Part shown: positions 9,412 through 17,987 of the stretch, in pieces
Position numbering within the stretch: position 1 is the stretch's first letter
How the letters are laid out: every line of letters starts with the position of its first letter
Source: QHWT01 sp963755695
Lineage (GTDB): Bacteria; Acidobacteriota; Vicinamibacteria; Vicinamibacterales; 2-12-FULL-66-21
Length of the DNA: 64,000 bases
Direction: 5' to 3'
Assembly (NCBI GenBank): GCA_963755695.1
Contig: CAVWLB010000006.1
Coordinates: 68,791 to 132,790, forward strand
Translations under genes and position numbers: made by a program
Notes under the pieces: model-generated
What the model was told of the DNA's origin: nothing
The model's database searches: none
The model's input: only the letters and a program-made list of their open reading frames with translations

Positions 9412-9721
9412 CCGCGACCGACTCGTGGTCCCCTATCACTCCCGCGAGCAGTTCTCGCGCCAGGCCGACATCCGGTACCGCCCCAGACGAGCATTGCGGC
9501 GCCGGACGTGCCCTACCACATCGGCAAGATTCGCGAGAGGCTGCTGCCGAGCGCGCGTTGGCCACGAGGATACCGAGCCGCGTTGCCTCTCGAGATGCGG
9601 GTTGTTTCTGCAGGGAAACAAACAGCCGCCACTCCCAGCTCATGAACCGACCGTCGGCGTGTACCGTTCTGAACATCGCTGTTCGTGGCATCCGCGTAGA
9701 GTGGTGATGGAGGATTCTTCT
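9412..9721. other. Intergenic region
   Basis: About 310 bp without a convincing gene on either strand. The distal end contains GGAGG at 9709-9713, the ribosome binding site for the gene starting at 9722. Confidence 0.5.
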
Positions 9722-10084
9722 ATGCCCTATACATCTAGGTCTCCTTCTTTCGTTTGGTTTACCACACTTGGACTGTTTGGCTTGACCGCATTGGGTGTGG
9801 TTGGGGGCGCCTGGCTGCTCATGTTCCTCCTGGTCACTCTGGCAACGCCAGTCCTCATCGTTATGAGTCAGCATCGTATCGGCGTGATCGCGGGATCACG
9901 CAAACGTCCGAGAATCGTCACCGACCCGCGCGATCGGTCACCGTTGGATCCTGACCGGATTGACGTCTATCGGTGGGAGAGCGAAGGCGGCGCGCCGCGG
10001 ATGTACGTCAGCAGCGCGAATCGTGACTCGGCCAAAGCTTCTCCGTCAACCCAGTCTCTCGTCATGGCCGCCGCGGAGGTTTGA
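9722..10084 (+). CDS. Small two-helix membrane protein, hypothetical
   Basis: 120 residues from the ATG at 9722, chosen because GGAGG lies about 8 bp upstream; an in-frame ATG at 9706 has no such signal. Two hydrophobic helices (FVWFTTLGLFGLTALGVVGGAW and LLMFLLVTLATPVLIVMS) are followed by a polar tail of about 65 residues rich in Arg, Asp and Ser. Likely an inner-membrane protein with a cytoplasmic tail. Family not recognised. Confidence 0.65.
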   Translation: MPYTSRSPSFVWFTTLGLFGLTALGVVGGAWLLMFLLVTLATPVLIVMSQHRIGVIAGSRKRPRIVTDPRDRSPLDPDRIDVYRWESEGGAPRMYVSSANRDSAKASPSTQSLVMAAAEV

Positions 10085-10439
10085 TGATGTCCAATGCTGC
10101 GCGACAAGAATCAGCTCACCGTCGTCCGCACGCACTGCCTATGGCGAGTCCATTTCTCGAATTCGATCTCACGGCCGAAATCGATCACCTTCGCCGTGAG
10201 CGATGAGGAGCACCTGCTCAAACTGTACGTAGTGCGCAGTTCGATCCATGAGTCTGGAGGGACCAACGCGTTTCACGCGCGGGGGAGGCTTTACGTGGAG
10301 TTGGCCACGTGATTGGCACGGTGTTCCGCGAGCCACTGTTCGGTGACCCAGCCGAGATCTGACGCGATGGCGCAGCGCGCGAAGGTCAACCATCTGGGTC
10401 TTCTGTTTACTGACCGGGATCGATGTTGCTGCTGGCGCA
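10085..10439. other. Region without a recognised gene
   Basis: About 355 bp. A 72-codon plus frame at 10094-10312 (MLRDKNQLTVVRTH...) has no recognisable motif. The downstream end leads into a decayed Crp-type gene. Confidence 0.35.
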
Positions 10440-10640
10440 TTTCCGTGAGCCCGAAGCGTCTCATCGGACCCTTCCGAGAGTGCTCAGGAAACCTTAGCCG
10501 AGATGGTCGGCACGACCCGCTCGCGCGTGAACTTCTTCATGAACAAATTTCGGAAGCTCGGATTCATCGAGGACAACGGCGGCTTGAAGGTTCACTCCTC
10601 GCGTCTGAGTGTGGTGTTGCGACTGAACGGCAGGCCGTAC
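10440..10640 (+). pseudogene. Crp/Fnr-type winged-helix fragment
   Basis: Reads SAQETLAEMVGTTRSRVNF, then FMNKFRKLGFIEDNGGLKVH and SSRLSVVL, the DNA-recognition helix and C-terminus typical of one widespread Crp/Fnr subfamily. Just upstream, scraps of the preceding linker (LLLAHFREPEA) appear in other frames. The cyclic-nucleotide-like domain is absent. A remnant converging on the intact Crp/Fnr gene at 10675-11412, but from a different subfamily. Confidence 0.75.
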
Positions 10641-10674
10641 GACGCAACGAGCCGCTGGGTTATCGCAACGCTCG

Positions 10675-11412
10675 TCACAACCCGAGCCGCTCAAAGTGCG
10701 CGCGAATGACCTCGTAGCACTCGCATGCGGCGTGTTCGAGCTTCTTCCTCTTCAGCACCCGAATTCGTCCGTACCGCGTCGTTATGAGCCCGCCATCCTG
10801 CAATGTTCCCATGACCAGCGTGACCGTGGGACGCTGCACACCGAGCATGATGGCGAGAAACTCCTGCTTCAATAGAAACTCCCGTGAGCCGAGGCGATCC
10901 TGCGTCTGGAGCAACCACCGGCAACACCGCTGCTTCACATCGTGCAGCGCATTGCACGCCGTGCCTTGCATGATCTGCAGCAGGTTGGCCTGCGCGTACA
11001 GCGCCAGGACATCGTGAAACGGTCCCGGCGTCGCGCTCTCTTTGACAAAACGACGTACGGTCATCGACGGGAAAGGACCATCCGGCACTTGCTGGAACGT
11101 GCGGCCCGCACCCGAGCGATCGCCGAGGAACACACCGATCCCGAGCATGCCCTCAATGCCCACGGTTGCGACTTCGACGAGCGCCCCATCACGCATTTGA
11201 TTCGTGACGGAGAACACGCCCCCATTCGGGAAGTACACGTCGGTGACGGGCGTGCCGTGCTCCTGAAGCGTACGGCCGGTCACACCAGTGTTCATGTGCA
11301 GATGCTTCTGAATACGTGCGTAGTCAGCAGCCGGAAGCGCCGCGAGAAGACGATTGTGTAGTGGCGTTCCGTCAGGAAGAAGCCGAGTCGAATGTACGGT
11401 TGAGCTGCCCAT
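10675..11412 (-). CDS. Crp/Fnr family transcriptional regulator
   Basis: 245 residues. The N-terminal half has the cNMP-binding jelly-roll pattern (LLAALPAADYARIQKHL, DVYFPNGGVFSVTNQMRDGALVEVATVGIEGMLG). The C-terminal half is a winged helix with MLGVQRPTVTLVMGTLQDGGLITTRYGRIRV. The Arg/Thr/Ser residues expected for cAMP binding are not evident, so the ligand is unknown; many relatives of this type act without cAMP. It is divergent from the receiver-protein gene at 11657 with about 245 bp between them, so mutual regulation is possible. Confidence 0.88.
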   Translation of the reverse strand: MGSSTVHSTRLLPDGTPLHNRLLAALPAADYARIQKHLHMNTGVTGRTLQEHGTPVTDVYFPNGGVFSVTNQMRDGALVEVATVGIEGMLGIGVFLGDRSGAGRTFQQVPDGPFPSMTVRRFVKESATPGPFHDVLALYAQANLLQIMQGTACNALHDVKQRCCRWLLQTQDRLGSREFLLKQEFLAIMLGVQRPTVTLVMGTLQDGGLITTRYGRIRVLKRKKLEHAACECYEVIRAHFERLGL

Positions 11413-11545
11413 AGCGTCTCCCTCTGAGCGAGCCTGAAGGATCTCAGGCGCTTCGATGAGACTGGAGGGGCGCAGCGCGCCGGGCTGCGGGCACAGCTCA
11501 GAAAAGCAAGTAGGTTTTTAACAGTATCACGCGGGCGACGATCAG

Positions 11546-11618
11546 AATGTGCGATACACTACATTTGCCCGCCAGACTGGTGCCACGCCTTCGGGTGACG
11601 TCGCCTCAGCCTCCGAGC
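11546..11618 (+). promoter_or_regulatory. Conserved leader, copy 1 of 2
   Basis: This block, with ACATTTGCCCGC, AGACTGGTGCC and GTGACGTCGCCTCAGCCT, recurs almost unchanged at 13538-13612 in the same position relative to a paralogous gene. It ends about 40 bp before the start codon. It probably holds the promoter and 5' leader; TACACT at about 11555 could be a -10 element. Alternatively it is simply part of the duplicated segment. Confidence 0.6.
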
Positions 11619-11656
11619 TTCCGGCAGCGAATCGCTACCGTGCAGGAGCGTGACGA

Positions 11657-12346
11657 ATGTCTCTCCAGTTCGCTTCCGAACAACTTGCCGACCTTCGCCA
11701 CGACGCACGGCTGTTAACTGAACGAGCGGCCGAACAAGAAGGTCAGCTCGAGGCTTTCGTAGCCGCAGCCGAGCGGGATATGCGGCATGCGGAGGCGGCC
11801 GTCTCACACGCAGCGGACGACCCAGACGTGGATGAGGTCCGGCACCTGCTCTCCGCACAGCTCGGACGAAGCGCGGTGCGGGCTGCAGCTGCCAAGCGCG
11901 TCCTTGCCGGCGCCCACCAGCAGAATGCCGCGGCGCGTCGGTTGCTGGCGCACTTGGACGGCGATCGGAGCGCCGGCGGACAGTGCCCGAACGCGGTGCT
12001 CGTGGTGGATGACTACGGCGACGTCCGTGATGTGTTGGCGCGCGTGCTAGAGGACGCCGGGTTCGTTGTCAGAACTGCCGCCAACGGGCTTGAGGCCCTG
12101 ATTGCCGCCTACGAGATGCGGCCAGGCGTGATCGTCATGGACGTCTCCATGCCGGTGCTCGATGGGATCGAAGCGACCCGGTTGATCAAGGCGGGCGAAG
12201 CGACGCGCGATGCACGGGTCATTGCATACACGGGCAATCCTTCGTTCAATGACAGCCCCACGCGGACGTTGTTCGCTGCGGTACTGACCAAGCCGGCAAC
12301 TCCGGGTGCCGTGCTCGCAACGGTTCAACACGTTGCCGGTCTGTAG
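11657..12346 (+). CDS. Coiled-coil/receiver-domain protein (paralog 1)
   Basis: 229 residues. Residues 1-110 are helical and heptad-like, rich in Ala, Arg and Glu, with a conserved DMRHAEAAVS segment. Residues about 112-229 form a CheY-like receiver: acidic pair in VLVVDDYGD, phospho-acceptor Asp in VIVMDVSMPVLDG, Thr in VIAYTG and Lys in VLTKPAT. There is no output domain, so signalling must go through a partner, perhaps via the coiled coil. The ATG has GGAGCGTGACGA upstream. Clearly paralogous to 13648-14346. It may serve the kinases at 15906 or 18507; this is inferred from proximity only. Confidence 0.85.
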   Translation: MSLQFASEQLADLRHDARLLTERAAEQEGQLEAFVAAAERDMRHAEAAVSHAADDPDVDEVRHLLSAQLGRSAVRAAAAKRVLAGAHQQNAAARRLLAHLDGDRSAGGQCPNAVLVVDDYGDVRDVLARVLEDAGFVVRTAANGLEALIAAYEMRPGVIVMDVSMPVLDGIEATRLIKAGEATRDARVIAYTGNPSFNDSPTRTLFAAVLTKPATPGAVLATVQHVAGL

Positions 12347-12578
12347 GCTCCTCGCAGGTACGACTGATGTTTAGCAGAATCCGTATCCTGGGGAGCAGTC
12401 TCCGGTCGTCGGTATTGTCGGAATTTCTATTGCGTGCCTCATAATCAGCGCGGCAGCGATCGCCGCCTGCGCCTGAATCTCAATTGGTTCCACTTCTACC
12501 TCCTGGCAGCAACGGCTAAGCCGCAAGCGGGCACGGTATCAGCCGACCTTAACGGGATCGGCAGCGGCATCTGCACGT

Positions 12579-12830
12579 TTGAGTATTCGAATCCGCTTCA
12601 AGGCTGCAGTTGTCAGTGCCGCGGCAGCCCTCGCAATGGCGACCTCGCCGACACTTGCACTTGAGGAACCCGACAGTCGAAAGCGGCAGGTTCAGTGCGC
12701 TCCTGTGCGGTGGCTGCGACCCGAAGTGGTCGCAGGGAATGGTCACGGTGCGTGGGACCTCAGGTTCACCAGAGTAAGGAGAACGTGTGGACGGACCGAT
12801 TCGCGAAGGCGATGTGCTTGTGTCGTGTGA
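12579..12830 (+). CDS. Possible small exported protein (TTG start)
   Basis: From a TTG at 12579 the frame reads RIRFKAAVVSAAAALAMATS then PTLALEEP, a textbook signal peptide with cleavage near residue 28. The next 55 residues are Arg- and Cys-rich without a recognisable fold and may be a frameshifted remnant. No strong ribosome binding site is visible. It lies between the two receiver paralogs. Confidence 0.25.
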   Translation: MSIRIRFKAAVVSAAAALAMATSPTLALEEPDSRKRQVQCAPVRWLRPEVVAGNGHGAWDLRFTRVRRTCGRTDSRRRCACVV

Positions 12831-13537
12831 ACGGTACCGCCGACCTCTACGTCGTTGCGCGTTGAACGTGAACAACTCCCTTCTGAGTGCGGGTGCTGCG
12901 TAACTGACGTCCCGCAGTTCTTAGCGGACGTAAGCCCACACGAGCACGATCTCGGTCTGATCGCGACCCAGAGTCGGCTGTTCGAGCACCGAGCTCACCA
13001 TTGATCACACCGGCCCGAACCAGTGTTGCACGACCGCTCCAGGCAGCTGAGGTCGAAGCGCTTCCCACTATCACGTCGAGCCGGGCCTGCAGTTGCGCGA
13101 TTCGGGTGAACTGGATGCGCAGCTCGCGCTCAGCCTTCGCGAGGCGTTGTGAACGACCGCCAATGAATTGCCGACGGGCCCCGTCCGACTGGTTCGAGGG
13201 CCGGCCGATCGACGGCCCGACGGGGCAGCAGTTGGTGACATCCACACCTCCGCCTGAGGGAGCGTATGTCAGAGCTGATCACGTCCGCTGTGCTGAACAG
13301 CACAGCACACCACACCAACGGCAACGCTGCGTCGTTCGGTGATCCGCTCGGTGCAATCCGAGACTGTGCGGGCCGTGACAGGTACAGCGCCGGCTGGGGG
13401 CCATGCGGATCGAACCTCAGCCGACCGCCGGTTTCGGCACTTCGAGGCACCACGTCCGTGGGTCCCCTGAAGGGCGCGACGCGCAGCCGTGGTTGGAGTT
13501 AGGGCCAAGTCGACCCTTTTCGATCGCACGCGAATCG
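12831..13537. other. Spacer between receiver paralogs, no confident gene
   Basis: About 700 bp. A 132-codon minus frame (12847-13245) contains a coiled-coil-like AKAERELRIQFTRIAQLQARLDVI but starts without a clear signal and ends in low-complexity Arg. I cannot assign a function. It may be a decayed gene inserted between the duplicated units. Confidence 0.35.
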
Positions 13538-13612
13538 AAATGTGCGTTAACATACATTTGCCCGCTAGACTGGTGCCGCGCCAATCGCGTGACGTCGCCT
13601 CAGCCTCCGAGC
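13538..13612 (+). promoter_or_regulatory. Conserved leader, copy 2 of 2
   Basis: Near-identical to 11546-11618, with ACATACATTTGCCCGCTAG, ACTGGTGCCGCGCC and GTGACGTCGCCTCAGCCT, placed about 36 bp upstream of the paralogous ATG. The retained identity outside the coding region points to either a recent duplication or a shared regulatory element. Confidence 0.6.
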
Positions 13613-13647
13613 CCTCTACCGCCGTGTGCGTAGCGAAGGAGCTGACG

Positions 13648-14346
13648 ATGTCCGTTCAGTTGTCTGCCGAGCGGTTCGCCGATATCCGCAACAACGTAGA
13701 GCGAATGGTTGAACGCGCGCGCGAGCATCAGGTCGACATGGAGGCACTCGCCGCGGTGGCGATCAGTGATGTGAGACACGCCGAGGCGGCGTTGTCCCGA
13801 ACACGACACGTTCCAGAGGACCCACGCAGGGCATTGCTCGAGCCGTATTTGCACCGCCACATGGCGGCGCTTGACGCCGCGAGGCAGTTGTCTGTGCGCG
13901 CCCGCGAGCAACACGATGCGACGCGTCAATTGCTCACGCGGCTCGACGACAACACCGTTGCGGCGCCCTGCACTGAGCGGCGGAAAGTCCGCCACGCTGT
14001 GCTGGTCGTGGACGATCAGGAGGAAGTGCGCGAACTCCTCGCGCGCGAGCTGCAGGCGGCCGGGTTCGTCGTGCGCACTGCCACGAATGGACTCGAGGCG
14101 TTGATTGCGGCGTATGAGATGCGGCCCGCCGTCATCGTCATGGATGTGAGCATTCCGGTGCTCGACGGCGTACGAGCGACCCGGCTAATCAAGGCCACAC
14201 AGGCCACTCGAGACGCCAAGGTGATTGCCTACACGGGGAAGATCACGTTCGATCGCAGTGCTGACACACTGTTCGCCGCCGTGTTGCAGAAGCCCGCGAC
14301 ACTCGACACGGTCCTGGCGACCGTGCGGCAGTGCGCCAGTCTCTAG
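13648..14346 (+). CDS. Coiled-coil/receiver-domain protein (paralog 2)
   Basis: 232 residues from the ATG at 13648, preceded by AAGGAGCTGACG; an upstream extension to 13489 is open but lies in the shared leader. Same plan as paralog 1: a helical N-terminus with DVRHAEAAL, then a receiver with VVDDQEE, phospho-acceptor Asp in VIVMDVSIPVLDG, Thr in VIAYTG and Lys in VLQKPAT. The segment GFVVRTATNGLEALIAAYEM is almost identical to paralog 1, so divergence is concentrated in the N-terminal helices. No output domain. Presumed single-domain phosphorelay partner. Confidence 0.87.
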   Translation: MSVQLSAERFADIRNNVERMVERAREHQVDMEALAAVAISDVRHAEAALSRTRHVPEDPRRALLEPYLHRHMAALDAARQLSVRAREQHDATRQLLTRLDDNTVAAPCTERRKVRHAVLVVDDQEEVRELLARELQAAGFVVRTATNGLEALIAAYEMRPAVIVMDVSIPVLDGVRATRLIKATQATRDAKVIAYTGKITFDRSADTLFAAVLQKPATLDTVLATVRQCASL

Positions 14347-14680
14347 CGCGGGCGCCCTCACCCCACGGGGCGCACGATCGCTCTTCCGTCAATGACTCGT
14401 GCAATCGTCGAGTCGTATCCGATTGGTTTGTCACGCCCCGTTACGATTGTTAGCCCGCATCGCTCGCCATACGCGCTAGGTCCGACCGGTCGTCCTTCGC
14501 GATGTGGCGCAGATCTTCGACGTGCGCCCGCGCCCGCGCGCGCCTCCAGCATGCGAGTGCCACGCCGGTCGCGCACTGGCGTCGAACGTGTCAGCCCCGC
14601 CACTCGGGGCCGACGGGTCGAGCGCCTCGAACAGCACCTCGACACGAGCGCCACCTGTGAAATTCTCCGCCGGTTCATCG
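14347..14680. other. Intergenic or degraded stretch
   Basis: About 335 bp between paralog 2 and chaperonin debris. Open frames are Arg-rich and lack family features on both strands. No RNA gene or terminator is evident. Confidence 0.4.
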
Positions 14681-14731
14681 CGCAGATTTCCCGACAAGCA
14701 TCAACACCCGGCGATGCCCGCCGGCGCCGAC
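14681..14731 (+). pseudogene. GroEL C-terminal scrap
   Basis: About 50 bp read as IAQI-PDKHQHPAMPAGA with one frameshift. It matches the last residues of the second groEL remnant 1 kb downstream (IAQIPDKHQHPPMSAGA at about 15715-15760). It is too short to function but specific enough to mark another broken groEL copy or a local duplication. Confidence 0.65.
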
Positions 14732-14734
14732 CAG

Positions 14735-14890
14735 CACAGGATCGGTGGGGAGCAGAAGGTGCTGATTGCCGCGGTACTTCGCCCGTTGCCAGGCCAGTTC
14801 CGACGCGTCGACGAGCACGAGCCGCCCTGGTGCGCGGCCACGAACCTCGTCGTGAGAGAACGGATTGGCGGCGAAGCCAACGACGTCTGA
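14735..14890 (-). pseudogene. Unrecognised gene fragment
   Basis: The minus frame reads ANPFSHDEVRGRAPGRLVLV, then DASELAWQRAKYRGNQHLLL and PTDPVLVG, a natural-looking protein segment with no start or end of its own. I cannot name the family. It is sandwiched between two groEL scraps, consistent with a rearrangement junction. Confidence 0.4.
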
Positions 14891-14942
14891 GAACGTCCCG
14901 GCGTGTAGCGAGCTCACTAAAGTGACTGGCGCAGTTCGACTC

Positions 14943-15781
14943 CGCTGGCGACGGTCGTGGTCAACAAGCTCAGGGGGACGTTGCAGGTGGCCGCGGTATG
15001 GGGACCGACCCAAGGCGATGCTCGAAGACATGGCGGTCTTGACCGACGGCAACGATCACCGAGGACCTCGGGCTGAAGCTCGAGAACATCCGGATGGAAG
15101 ACCTCGGTCAGGCCAAGAAGGTCACCATCGACAGGGACACCACGACGATTCTGGAAAGCGCCGGCAGCGCCGAGTCGATCGCCGGCCGCGTCAAGCACCT
15201 GCGCACGCAGGTCGAGGAGACGATATCCGAGTACGATCGCGAGACGCTGCAGGAGCGCCTCGCCCGGATGGTGGGTGGAGTCGCGATCATCAAGGTCGGG
15301 GCCGCCACCGAGACCGAGATGAAGGAGAAGAAGGCGCGCGTCGAGGACGCGATACACGCGACCAAGGCGGCCGTCGAAGAGGGCATCATTCCAGGCGCGG
15401 GGTGGCGCTGCTGCGTGCGTCGACGGTGCTCAAGGGCCTGACGCTCCCGTCGACGAGCAGATCGGCGTCACCATCATCATGCGTGCGATCGAGGAGCCTC
15501 TGCGCTGGATCGCGACGAACGCGGGTCACGAGGGCTCGACCGTGGTCGGGCGCGTGAAAGAGATGAAGGGCGACGAAGGCTTCAATGCACAAACGGAGCA
15601 GTACGAGAACCTGGTGCAGGCAGGCGTGATCGACCCGACCAAAGTGGTTCGCTCCGCGCTGCAGAACGCGGCGTCCATCGCGTCGCTCCTGCTCACCACT
15701 GAAGCCGTCATCGCACAGATTCCCGACAAGCATCAGCACCCGCCGATGTCGGCCGGCGCCATGGGTGGTGGCATGTTCTGA
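14943..15781 (+). pseudogene. Second groEL copy, N-terminally truncated and frameshifted
   Basis: Begins at ATVVVNKLRGTLQVAAV (about residue 260 of GroEL). A small deletion of the KAPGFGDR region follows, then AMLEDMAVLTDG, MEDLGQAKKVTIDRDTTTI, the GVAIIKVGAATETEMKEKK segment and EEGIIPGAGW, where the frame breaks near 15408. It resumes as MRAIEEPLRWIATNAGHEG at 15479 and ends DKHQHPPMSAGAMGGGMF. Sequence and tail differ clearly from the 2847 copy, so it derives from a different GroEL paralog rather than a local duplicate. The apical domain and ATP-site half are missing, so it cannot act as a chaperonin. Confidence 0.88.
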
Positions 15782-15905
15782 TGTGCGTCCAGTGACTTCA
15801 GGTATTCACTAACTTAGGATCCGTCCTTTATCGAAGCCGAAGAGCAACGCTCGAACTCAACTCAGGAACGACAACGTCCGCTGACTGCCGCCGGCGAACT
15901 GCCCA

Positions 15906-17570
15906 TCACACCTGCGTCTCGGCGCTTCTGGGCGCGGGTCCGCTGAGAAGCCTCGCGACAGTGCTGGGGTCAACAGGCTTGACGAGGTGATGATCGAATC
16001 CTGCTTCGGTCGAGCGCTCGTAGTCATCCGGAAAACCATATCCGGTAAGGGCGAGAAGCAGCATCGCACGGCCGTTCGGGCGCTCACGGATTCGTTTGGC
16101 GACCTCGTACCCATCGAGATCAGGAAGACCGATGTCGATGATGGCGACGTCCGGGTTCTCGGCGTCCAGTAATTCGAGCCCACGGTTGCCGCTTTCCGCC
16201 TCGTAGACTTCGTGGCCTGCGTTCTCGAGGATCAGCCGGAACATCTCGCGTGCGTCGCGGCTGTCCTCGATGAGGAGTACACGTCTGGGCGTTGCCGCGT
16301 CGATCGCTGACCGCTCGGAGGCGGTTGTTTGGGCCGCCGGAATTTGTGGCAGCCGCACGGTGAAGGTACTGCCATGCCCCGCCCCTTCGCTCACTGCGAC
16401 GACCGTCCCGCCATGAAGTTCGACGAGGCGCCGCACCAGTGTGAGCCCGATGCCGAGGCCACCCTGGGCGCGGTCCAGCGTGCGCTCGCCTTGCACGAAC
16501 ATGTCGAAGATCGATGGAAGCAGTTCCGACACGATGCCGTAGCCCGTGTCCTCGACGCAAAGGACCGCGTCGGTTCCGTCGCCCCGCACCGACACTCGAA
16601 TCGCGCCGCCGGGCGGCGTGTACTTGATCGCATTCGCCACGATATTGGCAAAAACCTGTTCGAGCCGCACAGCGTCTCCATCGACCCATACTGGCTCGGT
16701 GTCCACTTCGATGTGTCGATCCAGTCCGGCGGTGCCGCTAAACGTGGCGACCGCCTGCCGTACAGCGTCGGCCATCTCGATGGGATGTCGATCCAGGACG
16801 ATCTTGCCCGAGGCGACGCGCTCGACGTCGAGCAGGTCGTCGATGAGGTGCGAGAGGTGGCCGATCTGCCGGCCAATCACCTCGCGCGCGCGCGCGGCAG
16901 GCCCGTTCGTCGGGTCCGCGCCCGCGAGCACGCTGACGGCGCTGCGAATCGCGCCGAGCGGATTGCGGAACTCGTGGGCCAGCATCGTCAGAAACTCGTT
17001 TTTCGTGTGGTTGTCTCGCTCGGCGCGGTCGCGTTCGTTACGCGCTTCGAGGAGTTCTCTGAGATCCGTCACGATCAGAGTCAGGTGGCTGATGCCCCTG
17101 GACGACGCGGTCGTCGTCAGCGAGAGATAGACGTCAATGGTCGTGCCATCCGACGAGACCAATCGGCTTCGACGGCCGCCGGTGCCGGAACTCAGGAGCG
17201 CACTGATATCGCCTCGATCGGCGGCCACGACGAAGCGGCCGATGTGGCCGCCGAGCACCGATTCCGGCGGCTCGCCGACGAGAGCCGCGAACCGTGCGTT
17301 GCAGTACAGAATGTCACCGGCGTGCGCAAGGACGACGGCACCTTCGCGCAACTGCTCCACGAGATTGCGGTACGGCTCCTCGGCGCCGTGCAACGTGTAG
17401 ACCTGGTCGCCTTCGGTGCCCCGGATGACCAGCGCGTCGACCTCACCTTCACGCAGCGCCAGCAGCGTCTCCTCAGCCTCGGCGAGGCGCGCGAGCAGCG
17501 TACCTCGTCGTTCGTGATGCGCCTCTCTACGTTCGTGACGCCTGCTGTTGTGGACCACATTCGCCTCCAT
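15906..17570 (-). CDS. Hybrid histidine kinase: PAS, HisKA, HATPase, receiver
   Basis: 554 residues, intact. A helical lead (RLAEAEETLLALREGEVDAL) precedes a PAS domain (about residues 65-175, VLAHAGDILYCNARFAALVG). The HisKA box has the phospho-acceptor His in FLTMLAHEFRNPLGAIRSAV (about 199). Then come the ATPase N box (FANIVANAIKYTPPGG), G1 (VEDTGYGI), G2 (GGLGIGLTLVRRL) and a C-terminal receiver with VLLIEDS and phospho-acceptor Asp in VAIIDIGLPDLDG, and Lys in HLVKPVD. No transmembrane helix is evident, so it is probably a cytoplasmic sensor. It lies about 97 bp downstream of kaiB on the same strand and is likely cotranscribed. Confidence 0.93.
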   Translation of the reverse strand: MEANVVHNSRRHERREAHHERRGTLLARLAEAEETLLALREGEVDALVIRGTEGDQVYTLHGAEEPYRNLVEQLREGAVVLAHAGDILYCNARFAALVGEPPESVLGGHIGRFVVAADRGDISALLSSGTGGRRSRLVSSDGTTIDVYLSLTTTASSRGISHLTLIVTDLRELLEARNERDRAERDNHTKNEFLTMLAHEFRNPLGAIRSAVSVLAGADPTNGPAARAREVIGRQIGHLSHLIDDLLDVERVASGKIVLDRHPIEMADAVRQAVATFSGTAGLDRHIEVDTEPVWVDGDAVRLEQVFANIVANAIKYTPPGGAIRVSVRGDGTDAVLCVEDTGYGIVSELLPSIFDMFVQGERTLDRAQGGLGIGLTLVRRLVELHGGTVVAVSEGAGHGSTFTVRLPQIPAAQTTASERSAIDAATPRRVLLIEDSRDAREMFRLILENAGHEVYEAESGNRGLELLDAENPDVAIIDIGLPDLDGYEVAKRIRERPNGRAMLLLALTGYGFPDDYERSTEAGFDHHLVKPVDPSTVARLLSGPAPRSAETQV

Positions 17571-17666
17571 CCCGCTCCTGGCGAGTGCAATCGAGGCCCC
17601 GAAGCACGCCAGCGCGCCGCGACCTGTCGCTGCTGATCCAGCGCAGTGGCAGCCGGAGCCTTTTGA

Positions 17667-17987
17667 TCAGCGCCAAGGTTCATCACCTTCTCGTCGCCCC
17701 GGACGCAAATCCAATCCGACCAGGACGCGTTCGGTGTTGGAGAGGTCGCCAATGATCTTCCTGACGGGTGCCGGCCGCCGGCGTACGAGCGTGGGGATCG
17801 CGAGGATCTGGTCTCCGCGGGCAAGCTGAGGCGTCTGCAGCAGATCGATGATGTCGAGCTCGTAGCGACCTTTGAGGTGCTCGTCGCAGATCTGCTTCAC
17901 GTTCGTAAAGGCGCTAATAGACCGTGGCGTCTGTCCTGCGAGGTACAGGCGCAGGCGGTATGTGCCGTCGCCGGTCGTTGTTTTCAC
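17667..17987 (-). CDS. kaiB: KaiB-family thioredoxin-fold protein
   Basis: 106 residues from a GTG at 17987 with AAAGGA about 10 bp upstream. The order of KaiB hallmarks is complete: RLRLYLAGQTPRSISAFTNV, YELDIIDLLQTPQLARGDQI, LAIPTLVRRRPAPVRKIIGD, then LSNTERVLVGLDL. KaiB in the cyanobacterial clock switches fold and binds KaiC; non-cyanobacterial relatives are linked to stress and signalling. No KaiC or KaiA is in the 64 kb. The gene sits directly upstream of a hybrid kinase, which suggests a KaiB-kinase pair; SasA, the cyanobacterial clock kinase, itself has a KaiB-like domain. The partner is inferred. Confidence 0.93.
   Translation of the reverse strand: MKTTTGDGTYRLRLYLAGQTPRSISAFTNVKQICDEHLKGRYELDIIDLLQTPQLARGDQILAIPTLVRRRPAPVRKIIGDLSNTERVLVGLDLRPGRREGDEPWR

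Noticed and set aside
16329..17636. 435-codon plus-strand open frame opposite the hybrid kinase
   Set aside because: It is antisense to a complete, motif-bearing kinase gene; its translation has no domain and is Arg/Asp-rich in the way GC-rich antisense frames are.
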